DNA of 64,000 nucleotides from Bin75 sp965223955 (GTDB lineage: Bacteria > Nitrospirota > Nitrospiria > Nitrospirales > UBA8639): positions 2,046,001-2,110,000 of the forward strand of contig OZ245029.1 of assembly GCA_965223955.1 (NCBI GenBank), written 5' to 3'. The notes beneath the pieces were generated by a model. The model did no database searches. It saw only the letters and a list, made by a program, of their open reading frames with translations, and was not told the DNA's origin. The translations under genes and the position numbers were made by a program. This document shows positions 8,152 through 15,995 of the stretch, in pieces (within the stretch, counting starts at the first letter, position 1; the number at the start of each line of letters is the position of its first letter).

Positions 8152-9009
8152 TTATAACTGTTTCCGCACTTCTTTCCATGAGGTGACGATCTTCGCACGT
8201 CGTGGATATTTCTTCTTTTCCCTGGGATCGGGAAAGATCACCGTCTTGACCCGACTTTTTACCAACGTTTGTGCAAACTCCCACGTTCGTCCGATAGCCG
8301 CTTCCAGGTTATCCCACCCGCCTTCCTTCAACTTTTCCATAAACGCCAACAAGGCCTTGGGGTCCTGGGGAACCATTCTGGTAATCCCGACGGGAAATTC
8401 GTGCTGCCTCAACCACTCACGGGTTTCGTGCAAAGCCGTGCCTTGATGTTCATGCAAATAGATCACGTTGTAATAAAATTTGGCCAGCTTCGACAACGTA
8501 TGCGCGGCATCCTCCTGAGGCTTTCCCAATGCACCAAGAAGGCTCCCGACAACGGGAAGAGTGGGCAACGGGATCGAACCATCTCCTTGAACAAGAGTGG
8601 AAAAGTCCACCAATAAAATCGGACGCCGGCGTTCCCAGGATGCCAGATTCCCTGTCCCTTCCACGGATTCGACACGTGAGCTGGATTCAACGGTGGCCAC
8701 AATCTTGTGATTACCCCGCATGCGGGTCTTGAATTCCAAAAAGGCCCGGCCGTCTCCACCAGTGAGTGCCGTACCGGCATGCTGGCCCTGAACGGTAAAG
8801 GTAATGGTTTCTCCTCCCAAACCCTTGTTGCCCAAAAGCCCTTTTTCAATCAACGCGGCCTTCAACATGACGGAGGTCCCCGGTCGAGCCAGGACGTCCT
8901 CGACAATCAGATGCCCCTTTATTTTATCCTGTGCCCCAGTCGTACCGGGAATGAAAAGAAAGCCGATGAAAATCGACAAGACGAATCGGAAGGGAAAAAC
9001 ACCGTTCAC
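8152..9009 (-). CDS. Secreted Ig-like plus HAD/LNS2-like domain protein
   Basis: A 285-residue protein with a signal peptide (FVLSIFIGFLFIPGTTGA). Residues about 28-115 look like an Ig-like beta sandwich (a GETITFTVQG ... GRAFLEFKTRMRGNHKIVA pattern). From about 130 the sequence resembles the HAD-type LNS2/lipin-like domain: ILLVDFSTLV at the nucleophile position, YYNVIYLHEHQGTALHETRE, then the helix ending in VKTVIFPDPREKKKYP. In HAD enzymes the nucleophile motif is DxD; here the second Asp is replaced, so a phosphatase role is doubtful. It precedes radA by 33 bases. Assignment rests on pattern recognition only. Confidence 0.6.
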   Translation of the reverse strand: MNGVFPFRFVLSIFIGFLFIPGTTGAQDKIKGHLIVEDVLARPGTSVMLKAALIEKGLLGNKGLGGETITFTVQGQHAGTALTGGDGRAFLEFKTRMRGNHKIVATVESSSRVESVEGTGNLASWERRRPILLVDFSTLVQGDGSIPLPTLPVVGSLLGALGKPQEDAAHTLSKLAKFYYNVIYLHEHQGTALHETREWLRQHEFPVGITRMVPQDPKALLAFMEKLKEGGWDNLEAAIGRTWEFAQTLVKSRVKTVIFPDPREKKKYPRRAKIVTSWKEVRKQL

Positions 9010-9270
9010 GGGGGAAATCCTAAAGAATGTCGAACCGGAGGCCTATCAGACTCGAAACCACTTTCAACGAGATAATGTAGCACGCCGATCTTGGATAGAT
9101 CCAGCCGGGATTTCTCACACTATTCATTCGACTCCACACTGCTCTTCATTCCCCTCTTTTGCCTGCCCTGAGCTAGCGAAGGGTAAGGAGGGGCAAGGGG
9201 AGGTAGAGTCTGAAGACGTAGGACCGCATCCCATATCTGTGCAAACCGGACATAGCTTCCCCCGCCGCCG
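9010..9270. repeat. Intergenic region with repeat copy
   Basis: Contains a CCTCTTTTGCCTGCCCTGAGC ... AAGGAGGGGCAAGGGGAGGT copy at about 9150-9210, in the family that recurs at 9596-9640, 34.24, 34.33 and 42.78 kb. The inverted halves can pair. No gene is seen. Confidence 0.55.
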
Positions 9271-9555
9271 CTAGCCAAGCTGACGCTTGCGCAGTTCTTC
9301 CTCATACGTCTTCTGGTACAGCACGTCCCATTCCGAGGAACCCTCCGGAATCCGGCGGGAGTAGGAGTTCAGGCGGGACCGGACCAACTGATGAATGTGC
9401 TCCTCGGCTTTCATCGAATCCGTCAGGATGCGTTTGATTTCTTTCAACGCTTGAGCGGAAGCACCACGAAGCGTCCCTTCAGGCGTCCCTTGAAGAGCCT
9501 GAAGAATCACGTGAGAAAGATGCGTCTGCTTGTCGTCAGATAAAAGGGGGCCCAT
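9271..9555 (-). CDS. DUF507 family protein (copy 2)
   Basis: A 94-residue helical protein in the DUF507 family, recognised from the C-terminal RIPEGSSEWDVLYQKTYEEE block and the overall layout of two helical hairpins. It is a shorter-motif paralogue of the gene at 9657-9938, separated from it by a repeat copy. The function of the family is unknown. Confidence 0.75.
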   Translation of the reverse strand: MGPLLSDDKQTHLSHVILQALQGTPEGTLRGASAQALKEIKRILTDSMKAEEHIHQLVRSRLNSYSRRIPEGSSEWDVLYQKTYEEELRKRQLG

Positions 9556-9656
9556 ACAATAGCGTGTTCAGCGGTTCTGTAGACAGTTCCGCTATTTCCT
9601 TCCCCTCCTTTGTAAGGAGGGGCAAAGGGGAGGTAGAGCGCAGTGCCTGCTTGAGT
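9556..9656. repeat. Repeat copy between two DUF507 genes
   Basis: The gap carries TTCCCCTCCTTTGTAAGGAGGGGCAAAGGGGAGG-like sequence (given here in family terms) at about 9598-9636. A short perfect inverted repeat of CCCCTCCTT around GTA can form a hairpin. Confidence 0.6.
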
Positions 9657-9938
9657 TTACAGGACCAACTCTCGCTCTTTGACCAACTTGTTTTTCACCA
9701 TCGTGAACATCTTTTGATAATCCGATCGACCGCTTTGAAACTCCGCGTCATATTGTTTCAACAGAGCCCGAATTTCGGCATGAAGCCGGTCTTCCACGGA
9801 AAGCTCGTCAGTAATGGCTTTCCGGACGGCATCGATCAAACGTTCCTTCGACCCGGCAACCTCCAAAAGCCCTTGCTCCTGCAAGCGCTCCACGACAGCC
9901 GTTGCCAGCAATCGAATGCATTTTTCGGTCACTCGCAT
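9657..9938 (-). CDS. DUF507 family protein (copy 1)
   Basis: A 93-residue protein starting MRVTEKCIRLLATAVVERL, with ITDELSVEDRLHAEIRALL and a C-terminal YQKMFTMVKNKLVKERELVL, the DUF507 signature. It follows the cyclophilin-like gene by 4 bases and precedes a second DUF507 gene. Paired DUF507 paralogues suggest a heteromeric product. Function unknown. Confidence 0.8.
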   Translation of the reverse strand: MRVTEKCIRLLATAVVERLQEQGLLEVAGSKERLIDAVRKAITDELSVEDRLHAEIRALLKQYDAEFQSGRSDYQKMFTMVKNKLVKERELVL

Positions 9939-9942
9939 CCCG

Positions 9943-10332
9943 TCAGGAAGAAACCTTTTCGACTTTCATCATCGTGGCACCGACGGCTCCATGAAGCACC
10001 GTTGGATCTCCGATCAATCGTCCGACAACGTTCACCCGATCAGCAGGGACAGGATCTTCTCCGATACTCATGGGGGTCCGTCCAAAAAAAACAGCCAACA
10101 TTCCACCAAGCCCCCAAAACGCGACGTCACCCACTTTCACGTTCGTCGTCGCGGTTTCACGGTGGTCCTTGACTCCGGGAAGCTGGCAATAAAACTCCTC
10201 TCCCCATTGATTCACCCTGGCTTCAACCGGCAAGGCGTCGTAGATATCCTGCGCCGTGCGCGTAGGCTTTAACTCGACTTCCACGGCAACGCCACCGATC
10301 GTAATTTTAATCCGTTTTTGTTTCTCTTCCAT
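9943..10332 (-). CDS. Cyclophilin-like-fold protein (DUF369/TM1367 type)
   Basis: A 129-residue protein with the small cyclophilin-like beta barrel of PF04126: IKITIGGVAVEVELKPT at the start, WGEEFYCQLP in the middle, then VGDVAFWGLGGMLAVFFGRTP. These proteins lack the classic isomerase residues and their role is unknown. The start is placed at the ATG at 10332 because GGGGAGAA lies 8 bases upstream; the frame continues ten codons further. It leads the operon with the DUF507 genes. Confidence 0.8.
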   Translation of the reverse strand: MEEKQKRIKITIGGVAVEVELKPTRTAQDIYDALPVEARVNQWGEEFYCQLPGVKDHRETATTNVKVGDVAFWGLGGMLAVFFGRTPMSIGEDPVPADRVNVVGRLIGDPTVLHGAVGATMMKVEKVSS

Positions 10333-10637
10333 CAACAAGTTCTCCCCATATTTCAAGCGCAAGACCTGGGATGCAGGTAGAAATTAAGGACTCCTGGCAT
10401 GAAAATAGTCAACACACTCCAAGTCTGTCATTCCCGACATTTGTAATCGGGAATCCAGCGTCTTTCCCTTCCTTTTTCACCCTTATTGTCTGCCGACTCC
10501 TGTCCAATTAACAAGCTTACCAGCCTCGTGTAGCAGTTGGGCGGTCCGTATCAAGCACCTAGTCAGACGACGTAGCCCCATTTGCGGAAGGTAGCTTGGA
10601 GTTCCGGATCGTCTCAAAACGTTAGAAGCCACTTGCG
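10333..10637. other. Boundary between core block and cassette array
   Basis: A gap of about 300 bases. It holds a TCATTCCCGACATTTGTAA ... CGGGAATCCAGCGTC repeat copy at about 10428-10470 and a degenerate attC-like site at 10505-10563. No gene is seen. Confidence 0.5.
10505..10563 (-). other. Degenerate attC-like site (site 5)
   Basis: On the minus strand it begins CTAGGTGCTTGATACGGACC and ends GGCTGGTAAGCTTGTTAATT. The inner boxes match the better sites of this array (CGGACCG, GGCTGGT-AAGC), but the outer core triplets have decayed. It sits 75 bases after the end of the 180-residue cassette gene, where its attC would be expected. Confidence 0.45.
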
Positions 10638-11180
10638 TCACAACTTAAACCCGATGCCTTTTAGAATCCACCTGCTTGTCGACTTATTCAAAGGTTGACC
10701 TCTTCCCTTGAAACCACGGAGATCTCCGAACGGCCGGAACCCTGCGATCACGTTTACATCGTCATTAAATCGCTCAGCAAACTCAATAATGTCCACGACC
10801 GCCTTCCGTTTGTCTTTCTCTGAAGCTTGCTTCCCATGCACAATTCGATCACGGATGGCTTCCGCCTCCTCCAACTTCACGAAAGTTATCTCCTTCGGCT
10901 TCTTTTCAAAAATAGCCTCGTAGAACTGACGAAAATCCGCTCGAAAAATTGGATGCAAATCGATAGCCTTTCTGGCTAACTCCTTATCGACACCGTGCAA
11001 CTTGACCATGCCACAATAAAGGCTATTGTTCTGAGCAAGCTCTACCATCCCAAACAGGTAACTGATGCTGACATCCAATGGATAGTCTTTGAGGAGTCCG
11101 GGCAAGTGCGGAAAATATCCACTCACCGGCGAGGCATTAAGCCGATTGACAATCCCTTTCCAAGATCCTGGTATGGGCAC
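10638..11180 (-). CDS. Cassette gene, HEPN-like motif protein of unknown function
   Basis: A 180-residue protein with a GTG start just downstream of an attC-like site. The middle contains EEAEAIRDRIVHGKQASEKD, a helix carrying an R-x4-H pattern (RDRIVH) like the active motif of HEPN ribonucleases, followed by another helix (KRKAVVDIIEFAERFN). The HEPN fold is suggested by this one motif and the all-helical prediction; it is not proven. The lysine- and arginine-rich tail has no recognised domain. It is the last cassette of the array. Confidence 0.65.
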   Translation of the reverse strand: MPIPGSWKGIVNRLNASPVSGYFPHLPGLLKDYPLDVSISYLFGMVELAQNNSLYCGMVKLHGVDKELARKAIDLHPIFRADFRQFYEAIFEKKPKEITFVKLEEAEAIRDRIVHGKQASEKDKRKAVVDIIEFAERFNDDVNVIAGFRPFGDLRGFKGRGQPLNKSTSRWILKGIGFKL

Positions 11181-11192
11181 AGACTGTTTCCT

Positions 11193-11264
11193 TCTAACGG
11201 CCTACTTAACCAGCTGGCTTCAGAGCGGAGCGGAAAGGCCGATCCAGTTCAAGCTGTTGCTAGG
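11193..11264 (-). other. attC-like recombination site (site 4)
   Basis: Read on the minus strand the site runs from CTAGCAACAGCTTGAACTGG to AGCTGGTTAAGTAGGCCGTTAG. The 5' L-box CAGCTTGAAC and 3' box GTTAAG are the arms of a folded attC, with GGATCGGCC/GGCC-like inner pairing. The stop codon of the upstream cassette gene (TAG) lies in its first bases, as is usual for cassettes. Confidence 0.65.
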
Positions 11265-11712
11265 TGGCTTGCTCGGACTTGGCCAGCAGTTCTCTTGCCT
11301 TTGGAATGCGAGCAACAATCGCTTGAAACCTTGGGCCTTTCCGCACATCGGCTATGCCTTCCGTGCCCTGCTTGGTGTAGTAGTTTTCGACCAACCGAAT
11401 GTACGTTTCACAGTAATGAATCTCTTGGCGAAAATTCTTCGCTTTCCTAGAAAGAACCGCTACGCGTTCGAAATTGTACGGTGCCGCAACCAGACCGACG
11501 GTTTCCATGGTCTTCAGTTCCGCATCACAGCACTTCTTCATGTACTCGATGTCATGCTTCTTCTCATCAGTAAATTTCCAAGTCTGCTTCCCATCAACTA
11601 GGTTCACGCCGTCAGTGAGTTCCGCGATTAGCTCGCCACTCGTCTTCGGCTCACCGCTGACTTTGCTCAAAGAGGGGTTCTTTTTTTGGAAGAGTTTGCT
11701 GAGAAAGTTCAT
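11260..11712 (-). CDS. Cassette gene of unknown function
   Basis: A 150-residue mostly helical protein with no family I recognise. The start is set at the ATG at 11712 (MNFLSKLFQKK); five codons further upstream belong to the end of the attC site. Its C-terminal half (NFRQEIHYCETYIRLVENYY) is helical, and the protein is lysine-rich. The stop codon lies inside attC site 4, so the gene fills its cassette exactly. Base composition differs from the core genes. Confidence 0.65.
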   Translation of the reverse strand: MNFLSKLFQKKNPSLSKVSGEPKTSGELIAELTDGVNLVDGKQTWKFTDEKKHDIEYMKKCCDAELKTMETVGLVAAPYNFERVAVLSRKAKNFRQEIHYCETYIRLVENYYTKQGTEGIADVRKGPRFQAIVARIPKARELLAKSEQAT

Positions 11713-11726
11713 TGGCCTTCCTGCCA

Positions 11727-11799
11727 CCTAACGCCTGCGTTCATGTGCGGCCGGCACGTGTAGGTGGCTGGACGTCACCTGCAACGCACTGTTAGATGC
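11727..11799 (-). other. attC-like recombination site (site 3)
   Basis: On the minus strand: CATCTAACAGTGCGTTGCAG ... ATGAACGCAGGCGTTAGG. The outer cores CTAAC and GTTAG and the boxes TGCGTT/AACGCA are perfect complements, and GTGCGGCCGGCAC-type inner sequence can pair. It lies exactly between two minus-strand ORFs. Confidence 0.75.
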
Positions 11800-11821
11800 T
11801 CGGCCCTCAGTTTGCGAATAG

Positions 11822-12610
11822 CTAGCAGAGATGTACAACCTGAATTGCTCCCTGCATGAGCGGTTTCATTCGGTGAATGGTGGCAATCTGACTCATATGG
11901 AGTTTGTCCGTAGTCTTGATCTCGGCCCAAATGAGTTGCTGTCCGTTCGTCAACATCAGGTCCGGCCAGCCGCTACGATACTGATACGGGTCTTCGGCGA
12001 TCGCCTCAGTAAATTGCCGAAGCCGTGTGCTTCCGATAGCGTTGAATAATGCGATCATAGCTTCTTTAGTGAGTCCAGGGTAGGCATCCTGAATCATGAG
12101 CGACCGGTAGATCTCGCCGAAGCCGCGCACAATCATATCGGCGTCCGCATGCTCTACAGCATCTGCGATTTCCGGAATGTGATTTTCATGGATTTTGAGT
12201 TGCGCCTCAGTGAACCTCAAGCACGCATCTTGACGGGACTTGAAAGGATTGAGTTGTTCTAGCGTATCAAGTGCCGCAGCACGAATCAGAAGCAGCAACG
12301 CCCCACCTTCGCAGTATGATCCGAAGTAGCCATTCTCTAAGAAATATTTCCAAGCTGTTCTTTCGGGATCACCATTGAACTCCAAGCCCTCCAACCTTTC
12401 GTGACCTATACCAAGGTGCGCGCATTGCCTTGGCAAGGCTGAGATAACCAAGGCCTGCTTCCAACCTTCAACAGTCAACTGCATATTTGGGCCGACGAAG
12501 CCACGACCGACAAGGGCTTTCAAGGTCCCGCGTTTGAATTCGCCCGCATCCCCCTCAAGCATCCCTCGAAGGGCGGATTTCATTTCTGCGGTTAAACGTT
12601 TCTTGAGCAT
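11822..12610 (-). CDS. Cassette gene, VRR-NUC domain nuclease
   Basis: A 262-residue protein. Residues about 211-241 hold a VRR-NUC (PD-(D/E)xK) core: GWPDLMLTNGQQ, then WAEIKTTDKLHMSQ, giving the Asp, Glu-x-Lys and following Gln of the family. The remaining 200 residues are helical and unrecognised, as in the N-terminal part of FAN1-like proteins. VRR-NUC enzymes cut structured DNA; in cassettes they could act on incoming DNA (inference). The ATG start overlaps the end of attC site 2 (GTTAG-ATG), so translation starts right at the cassette boundary. Confidence 0.8.
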   Translation of the reverse strand: MLKKRLTAEMKSALRGMLEGDAGEFKRGTLKALVGRGFVGPNMQLTVEGWKQALVISALPRQCAHLGIGHERLEGLEFNGDPERTAWKYFLENGYFGSYCEGGALLLLIRAAALDTLEQLNPFKSRQDACLRFTEAQLKIHENHIPEIADAVEHADADMIVRGFGEIYRSLMIQDAYPGLTKEAMIALFNAIGSTRLRQFTEAIAEDPYQYRSGWPDLMLTNGQQLIWAEIKTTDKLHMSQIATIHRMKPLMQGAIQVVHLC

Positions 12611-12682
12611 CTAACGCTCAGCTTAACCAGCCGCTTTGGAGTGCCAGCGGAAAGGCCGGTCCGTGTTGAAGCTATCGTTAGG
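12607..12682 (-). other. attC recombination site (site 2, best preserved)
   Basis: Minus strand: CCTAACGATAGCTTCAACAC ... GCTGGTTAAGCTGAGCGTTAGATGC (ends given separately). It has canonical core sites at both ends (CTAAC and GTTAG), an L-box pair GATAGCTTCAA / TTAAGCTGAGC with the expected asymmetry, and an inner stem around GGCCTTTCCGCTGG. About 76 bases. The downstream gene starts within its last bases. Confidence 0.85.
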
Positions 12683-12935
12683 GAGGGTTGAAAAAATTGC
12701 CGAACTCCCGCTGAAGCTAATGCTGGACTTCCTTTGACACATCGACGACGCCTTTTCCCTTAACGACCTCTATGACGCTGTCGCAATCAGATCCTTTCAT
12801 CAATCAGCAGATTGACGATAGCCGGTTCGCCTTGGCTAAGCGTCTAATGAGTCTCCCATCTCCTTGAATTTCCCGGAAGCCGACTGTAGCGTGTTCCCAA
12901 ACGCGAACACAAGAAAAGGCGTCTTGGAATTCGAA
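12683..12935. other. Non-coding 3' region of the KAP gene with a copy of a 53-bp repeat
   Basis: No gene is seen. Positions 12855-12907 are a near-identical copy (50 of 53) of 16116-16168. Confidence 0.5.
12855..12907 (+). repeat. Left copy of 53-bp direct repeat
   Basis: Begins CCCATCTCCTTGAATTTCCC and ends GTTCCCAAACGCGAA. The same sequence with three differences lies at 16116-16168 in the same orientation. The two copies bracket the KAP NTPase, toxin-antitoxin and 151-residue cassette genes. Confidence 0.85.
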
Positions 12936-15035
12936 TCAGTCGTTTGAGGTGGGGTGCTGCTCACTCGCATATTTTTTTGCGAGGGTACGCAGGGATTCGG
13001 CGTCATCAAGCGACATCTTCAGGCTTTCTTCAATCCATGGCTTCAGGTTTTCGAATTGCGCGGTTAGGCTCTCGATCTTCTCTCTCAACGCAGCTTTGCT
13101 GTCATAGAGGCCGCTGAGCCGATTCCATTGCAGGCCTATAGAGCGGTGAACTGCGCGGTCGCCCAACAGGCCACGACTACCCTCGGTCAGGACAGATCGA
13201 AGAAGAGCAAAGGTCAGTTTGGGTGAATCGTTAATGTCGAGCGAGTTTTCCAATGGATCAAGGTTGTTCTTGGCAAACTCAAATACCTCTGCCAAATTTC
13301 GGTCTCTGGCAAGATCGTCAACAGACGCGAAACGAATTTCGTCACGCAACCTTCTCTTAAACTCATCAAGTCCCGTCTGTGACTCAAGACGGTGGACCAA
13401 ATCCATCTTGGAAGAGAACGATGTCAACTCGGGAAGAATGCACTGAACAGCATCTTTAACCGCATCGGGACTATTTAGCAAATCCAAGAGGGTACGGATA
13501 ACGGACCAGACAATCCTTCTTGCTTCATGCCATACAACATCGTTTACGGGGATATCCGGCAACAAATTCAACAACACAATGATCCCCGGCTTCACATGTT
13601 CCAAAGCGAACCGATCTTTGAATTCTTTCAGATAAAAAATAACGTGCTGCCATCGCACCGGATCAAGCGAACGAATGAATTTCTCCAGAGCCTCATAATC
13701 AGCCATCAATGCGAAGGCTCGCTCTGCGTCAGCAAAAGCTAGTAAATCATGACCCGCTACACGTTCCAGATAGAGTCGCAGGTAGCATTCATGGCCAACA
13801 CGGCGCTCTTTTAGTTGTTCGCTCACCAATTGTTGATATCGATCACCTAGTTCAATGTCACGTATGTGATGCCAAGCAACGGGAAAGAGGCGCTGAAACA
13901 TGGCTTTAGCTACTCCATCTCGAGGCTTGGCCGCTTCGATTAATGCTTCGATCTGCTTTTTCCGATGTACATCCGGTTCAACAGCGGGGTTCCTGTATCT
14001 CTCAACGAATTCCTCCGTAATTCTTGCGTTACCAAGAGATGAGGCGGTTGCGGTGAGGCTATCGATTGCGCCCGGCAGTTGCATGAAGACATCGGGCAGG
14101 AATATCCGAACGGCTTCAAGCCCGAGCACGTCGGCGAGTGCTACCTGACCGTTGAGGCCGGCCACTGTCCCCCTGATGGCGGCGGCGTAGCGGCGAACGT
14201 CCCGCATATTGCGGATAAGCGGCCAGACGATATCCGGATAGACATCCTCCCACACTTGTTTGTTGAACTGGCCGGGGATTTCGATGCCGTCGAGGGCAGC
14301 ATTAATCGTGGCGTCAATCTGTTTCTGGAGAAGATGGCGCGAGACTTCCGGCAGATCGAACGGCAGTTGAAGGATTTTCTCCAGATAGTCACGTCCCAGC
14401 AATCCCTGTTCTTCAAGCGCTCCTTCAACGCGGAGCCGGTCGCAAGCCACGATATAGATGAGATTGGGAAAGCTCGCCGTCAGCCGTACCAGCTTGAAGA
14501 CGTCACGGATTTCGGAGACCGACAACCGGTCAACATCGTCGAGCACTACAATGATTGGCTTATCGCGCTGTCCCAAAACCTGCTCGACCTTTTTGCGGTA
14601 GCTGGTGATCCCTCCATGGCGACGGTGGAGATACTTCTCCACCAATTTCAGTACCACACCCATCTTCCCGGTAAACGCATCGCCATAGTCCCCGAAAGCC
14701 TTACCCACTTCGGCAAGGTCGCGAAGTTTCAACTCGGCCGAGAGTTCGGCGAAGAACCGCTCGACAAGCTGCTCCGTGCCGCTGAACAGCCACGGGTTGA
14801 AGTCAAGTACGGAGATATTAACCTCCTTGAACTCCGTTTTGGCGAGATTGATGAACGAGGTCTTGCCGGACCCCCAGGGTCCCAAAACCCCGACGGCGAC
14901 GCCTTCGCTCGCATCAAGTTCGAGAACCTGCATGGCGAAAGACTTGGCGGCGTCCAACCTGCCCAGGACGTCGTCGTCGGGGTTTTGAATCGGATTGTCG
15001 CCGGGAATTGGGACAGGCTTCCTGTCGTTGCTCAT
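12936..15035 (-). CDS. KAP family P-loop NTPase
   Basis: A 699-residue protein. Walker A GPWGSGKTS is at residues 52-60 and Walker B IIVVLDDVDRLS at 161-172, with the DVDRLS ending typical of KAP (STAND-related) NTPases. No convincing membrane segments are visible, unlike many KAP proteins. The C-terminal 350 residues are helical and unrecognised. KAP proteins include PifA of the F plasmid, which excludes phage T7, so a defence role is plausible but inferred. The start is placed at the ATG at 15035; six codons upstream begin with TTG. No strong ribosome-binding site is seen. Confidence 0.88.
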   Translation of the reverse strand: MSNDRKPVPIPGDNPIQNPDDDVLGRLDAAKSFAMQVLELDASEGVAVGVLGPWGSGKTSFINLAKTEFKEVNISVLDFNPWLFSGTEQLVERFFAELSAELKLRDLAEVGKAFGDYGDAFTGKMGVVLKLVEKYLHRRHGGITSYRKKVEQVLGQRDKPIIVVLDDVDRLSVSEIRDVFKLVRLTASFPNLIYIVACDRLRVEGALEEQGLLGRDYLEKILQLPFDLPEVSRHLLQKQIDATINAALDGIEIPGQFNKQVWEDVYPDIVWPLIRNMRDVRRYAAAIRGTVAGLNGQVALADVLGLEAVRIFLPDVFMQLPGAIDSLTATASSLGNARITEEFVERYRNPAVEPDVHRKKQIEALIEAAKPRDGVAKAMFQRLFPVAWHHIRDIELGDRYQQLVSEQLKERRVGHECYLRLYLERVAGHDLLAFADAERAFALMADYEALEKFIRSLDPVRWQHVIFYLKEFKDRFALEHVKPGIIVLLNLLPDIPVNDVVWHEARRIVWSVIRTLLDLLNSPDAVKDAVQCILPELTSFSSKMDLVHRLESQTGLDEFKRRLRDEIRFASVDDLARDRNLAEVFEFAKNNLDPLENSLDINDSPKLTFALLRSVLTEGSRGLLGDRAVHRSIGLQWNRLSGLYDSKAALREKIESLTAQFENLKPWIEESLKMSLDDAESLRTLAKKYASEQHPTSND

Positions 15036-15045
15036 GTTGGCAGGC

Positions 15046-15262
15046 CTATTCAATCAGCGCAATGTCTTTACCAGAATGCCCATAGAGCAATATACGAATC
15101 TCGCCTTCTGATTCAGAACGGTACTTATAACCTATCTCCGGATATTTCTTGAGCAATTGCGCTTTTTCATATATTCCTTCTACAACCCTAACGGCTGCAC
15201 TGGGATTCTCTTGGGCGACATAGTCGTAGATGTCCTTCAGCCACGTTTCGCCTCATTTGTCC
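15046..15262 (-). pseudogene. ParE/RelE-type toxin remnant (frameshifted)
   Basis: Downstream of the antitoxin, one frame reads WLKDIYDYVAQENPSAAV, then VEGIYEKAQLLKKYPEIGY and GEIRILLYGH, a clear ParE-type toxin body. The N-terminal piece (WTNEAK) lies in another frame, so about one base is missing near 15246, and the conserved C-terminus after LLYGH is lost: a stop follows at 15046. No start codon serves the intact frame. The toxin should be inactive. Confidence 0.75.
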
Positions 15263-15265
15263 ACC

Positions 15266-15451
15266 TTATCTCTGCCGCGAGCGAATACGGTGCTCCATTT
15301 TCTCATTTGATAGCACATGGCCTTCTCGGGAATCCGCAAGACCACGTTCCACCATGCGTTCGAACGTCAGTTCGCGCAAGATTTCCTCATAAGTTGCATC
15401 ATCCGGCTGCGACTCGATGACTTCCTTCATCTTCTCTTTCGCGATTGCCAT
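15266..15451 (-). CDS. Antitoxin of a ParE/RelE-type module
   Basis: A 61-residue acidic helical protein (YEEILRELTFERMVERGLAD, SNEKMEHRIRSRQR) like short antitoxins that precede ParE toxins. A good ribosome-binding site (GAGGAGAG) lies six bases before ATG. Its toxin partner immediately downstream is broken, so it may now be an orphan or protect against toxin from elsewhere. Confidence 0.75.
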   Translation of the reverse strand: MAIAKEKMKEVIESQPDDATYEEILRELTFERMVERGLADSREGHVLSNEKMEHRIRSRQR

Positions 15452-15530
15452 AGAATCTCTCCTCTACTCTTCTTAAGACATCACGTTGCAAGTCGGTCGT
15501 CAAAAAATGAAGTCGTTTGGATTTGCCTGG

Positions 15531-15986
15531 TTAGCTGCTGTTTCTATCAAACTCCAGCCGGCCGGCCTGTTGATAGAGTTCGGCCAAAGACTCCTCGGCT
15601 TTTTCATACATGGCTTGCAGTGTTTTGTCTTTCCTTATAAGCGGATGGCTGCCAAGAAATTGATAAATGTAATCCAATGCGACGGACGCTCGATCCATGA
15701 GTTCGAAATAATGGCCATCATTTATGGCGTCGTCCGTATCGTCAGAAACAAGGGTTGACCCTTTGTCTGTTTCTTGTGCTTCAAGTATCGGACGACGGAA
15801 CGCGTGGAGAAAATACCTGATGTCTTCTCTTAGTTCCTCAGCCGTTTCACCCATAGGTGCGACTGATTCTTGTGTCCAACCTTCTATGCCGCCGTCCTCC
15901 CGGTAATAAACCTCGTGGACATGATACGTCACCGAGTCTGGTTCAGGATGATGCTTCCTGATTACCCTGTAATTCCAGTGTGACAT
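15531..15986 (-). CDS. Cassette gene of unknown function
   Basis: A 151-residue acidic protein that begins MSHWNYRVIRKHHP and has a HVHEVYYREDGGIEGWTQ segment followed by GETAEELREDIRYFLHAF. I recall this small N-terminal module from other mobile cassette proteins but cannot name a function. The C-terminal 60 residues are helical. It starts 10 bases after attC site 1. Its stop codon TAA is part of a GCTAACC sequence that could be the remnant of its own attC. Confidence 0.65.
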   Translation of the reverse strand: MSHWNYRVIRKHHPEPDSVTYHVHEVYYREDGGIEGWTQESVAPMGETAEELREDIRYFLHAFRRPILEAQETDKGSTLVSDDTDDAINDGHYFELMDRASVALDYIYQFLGSHPLIRKDKTLQAMYEKAEESLAELYQQAGRLEFDRNSS

Positions 15987-15995
15987 TTCTTTTCA

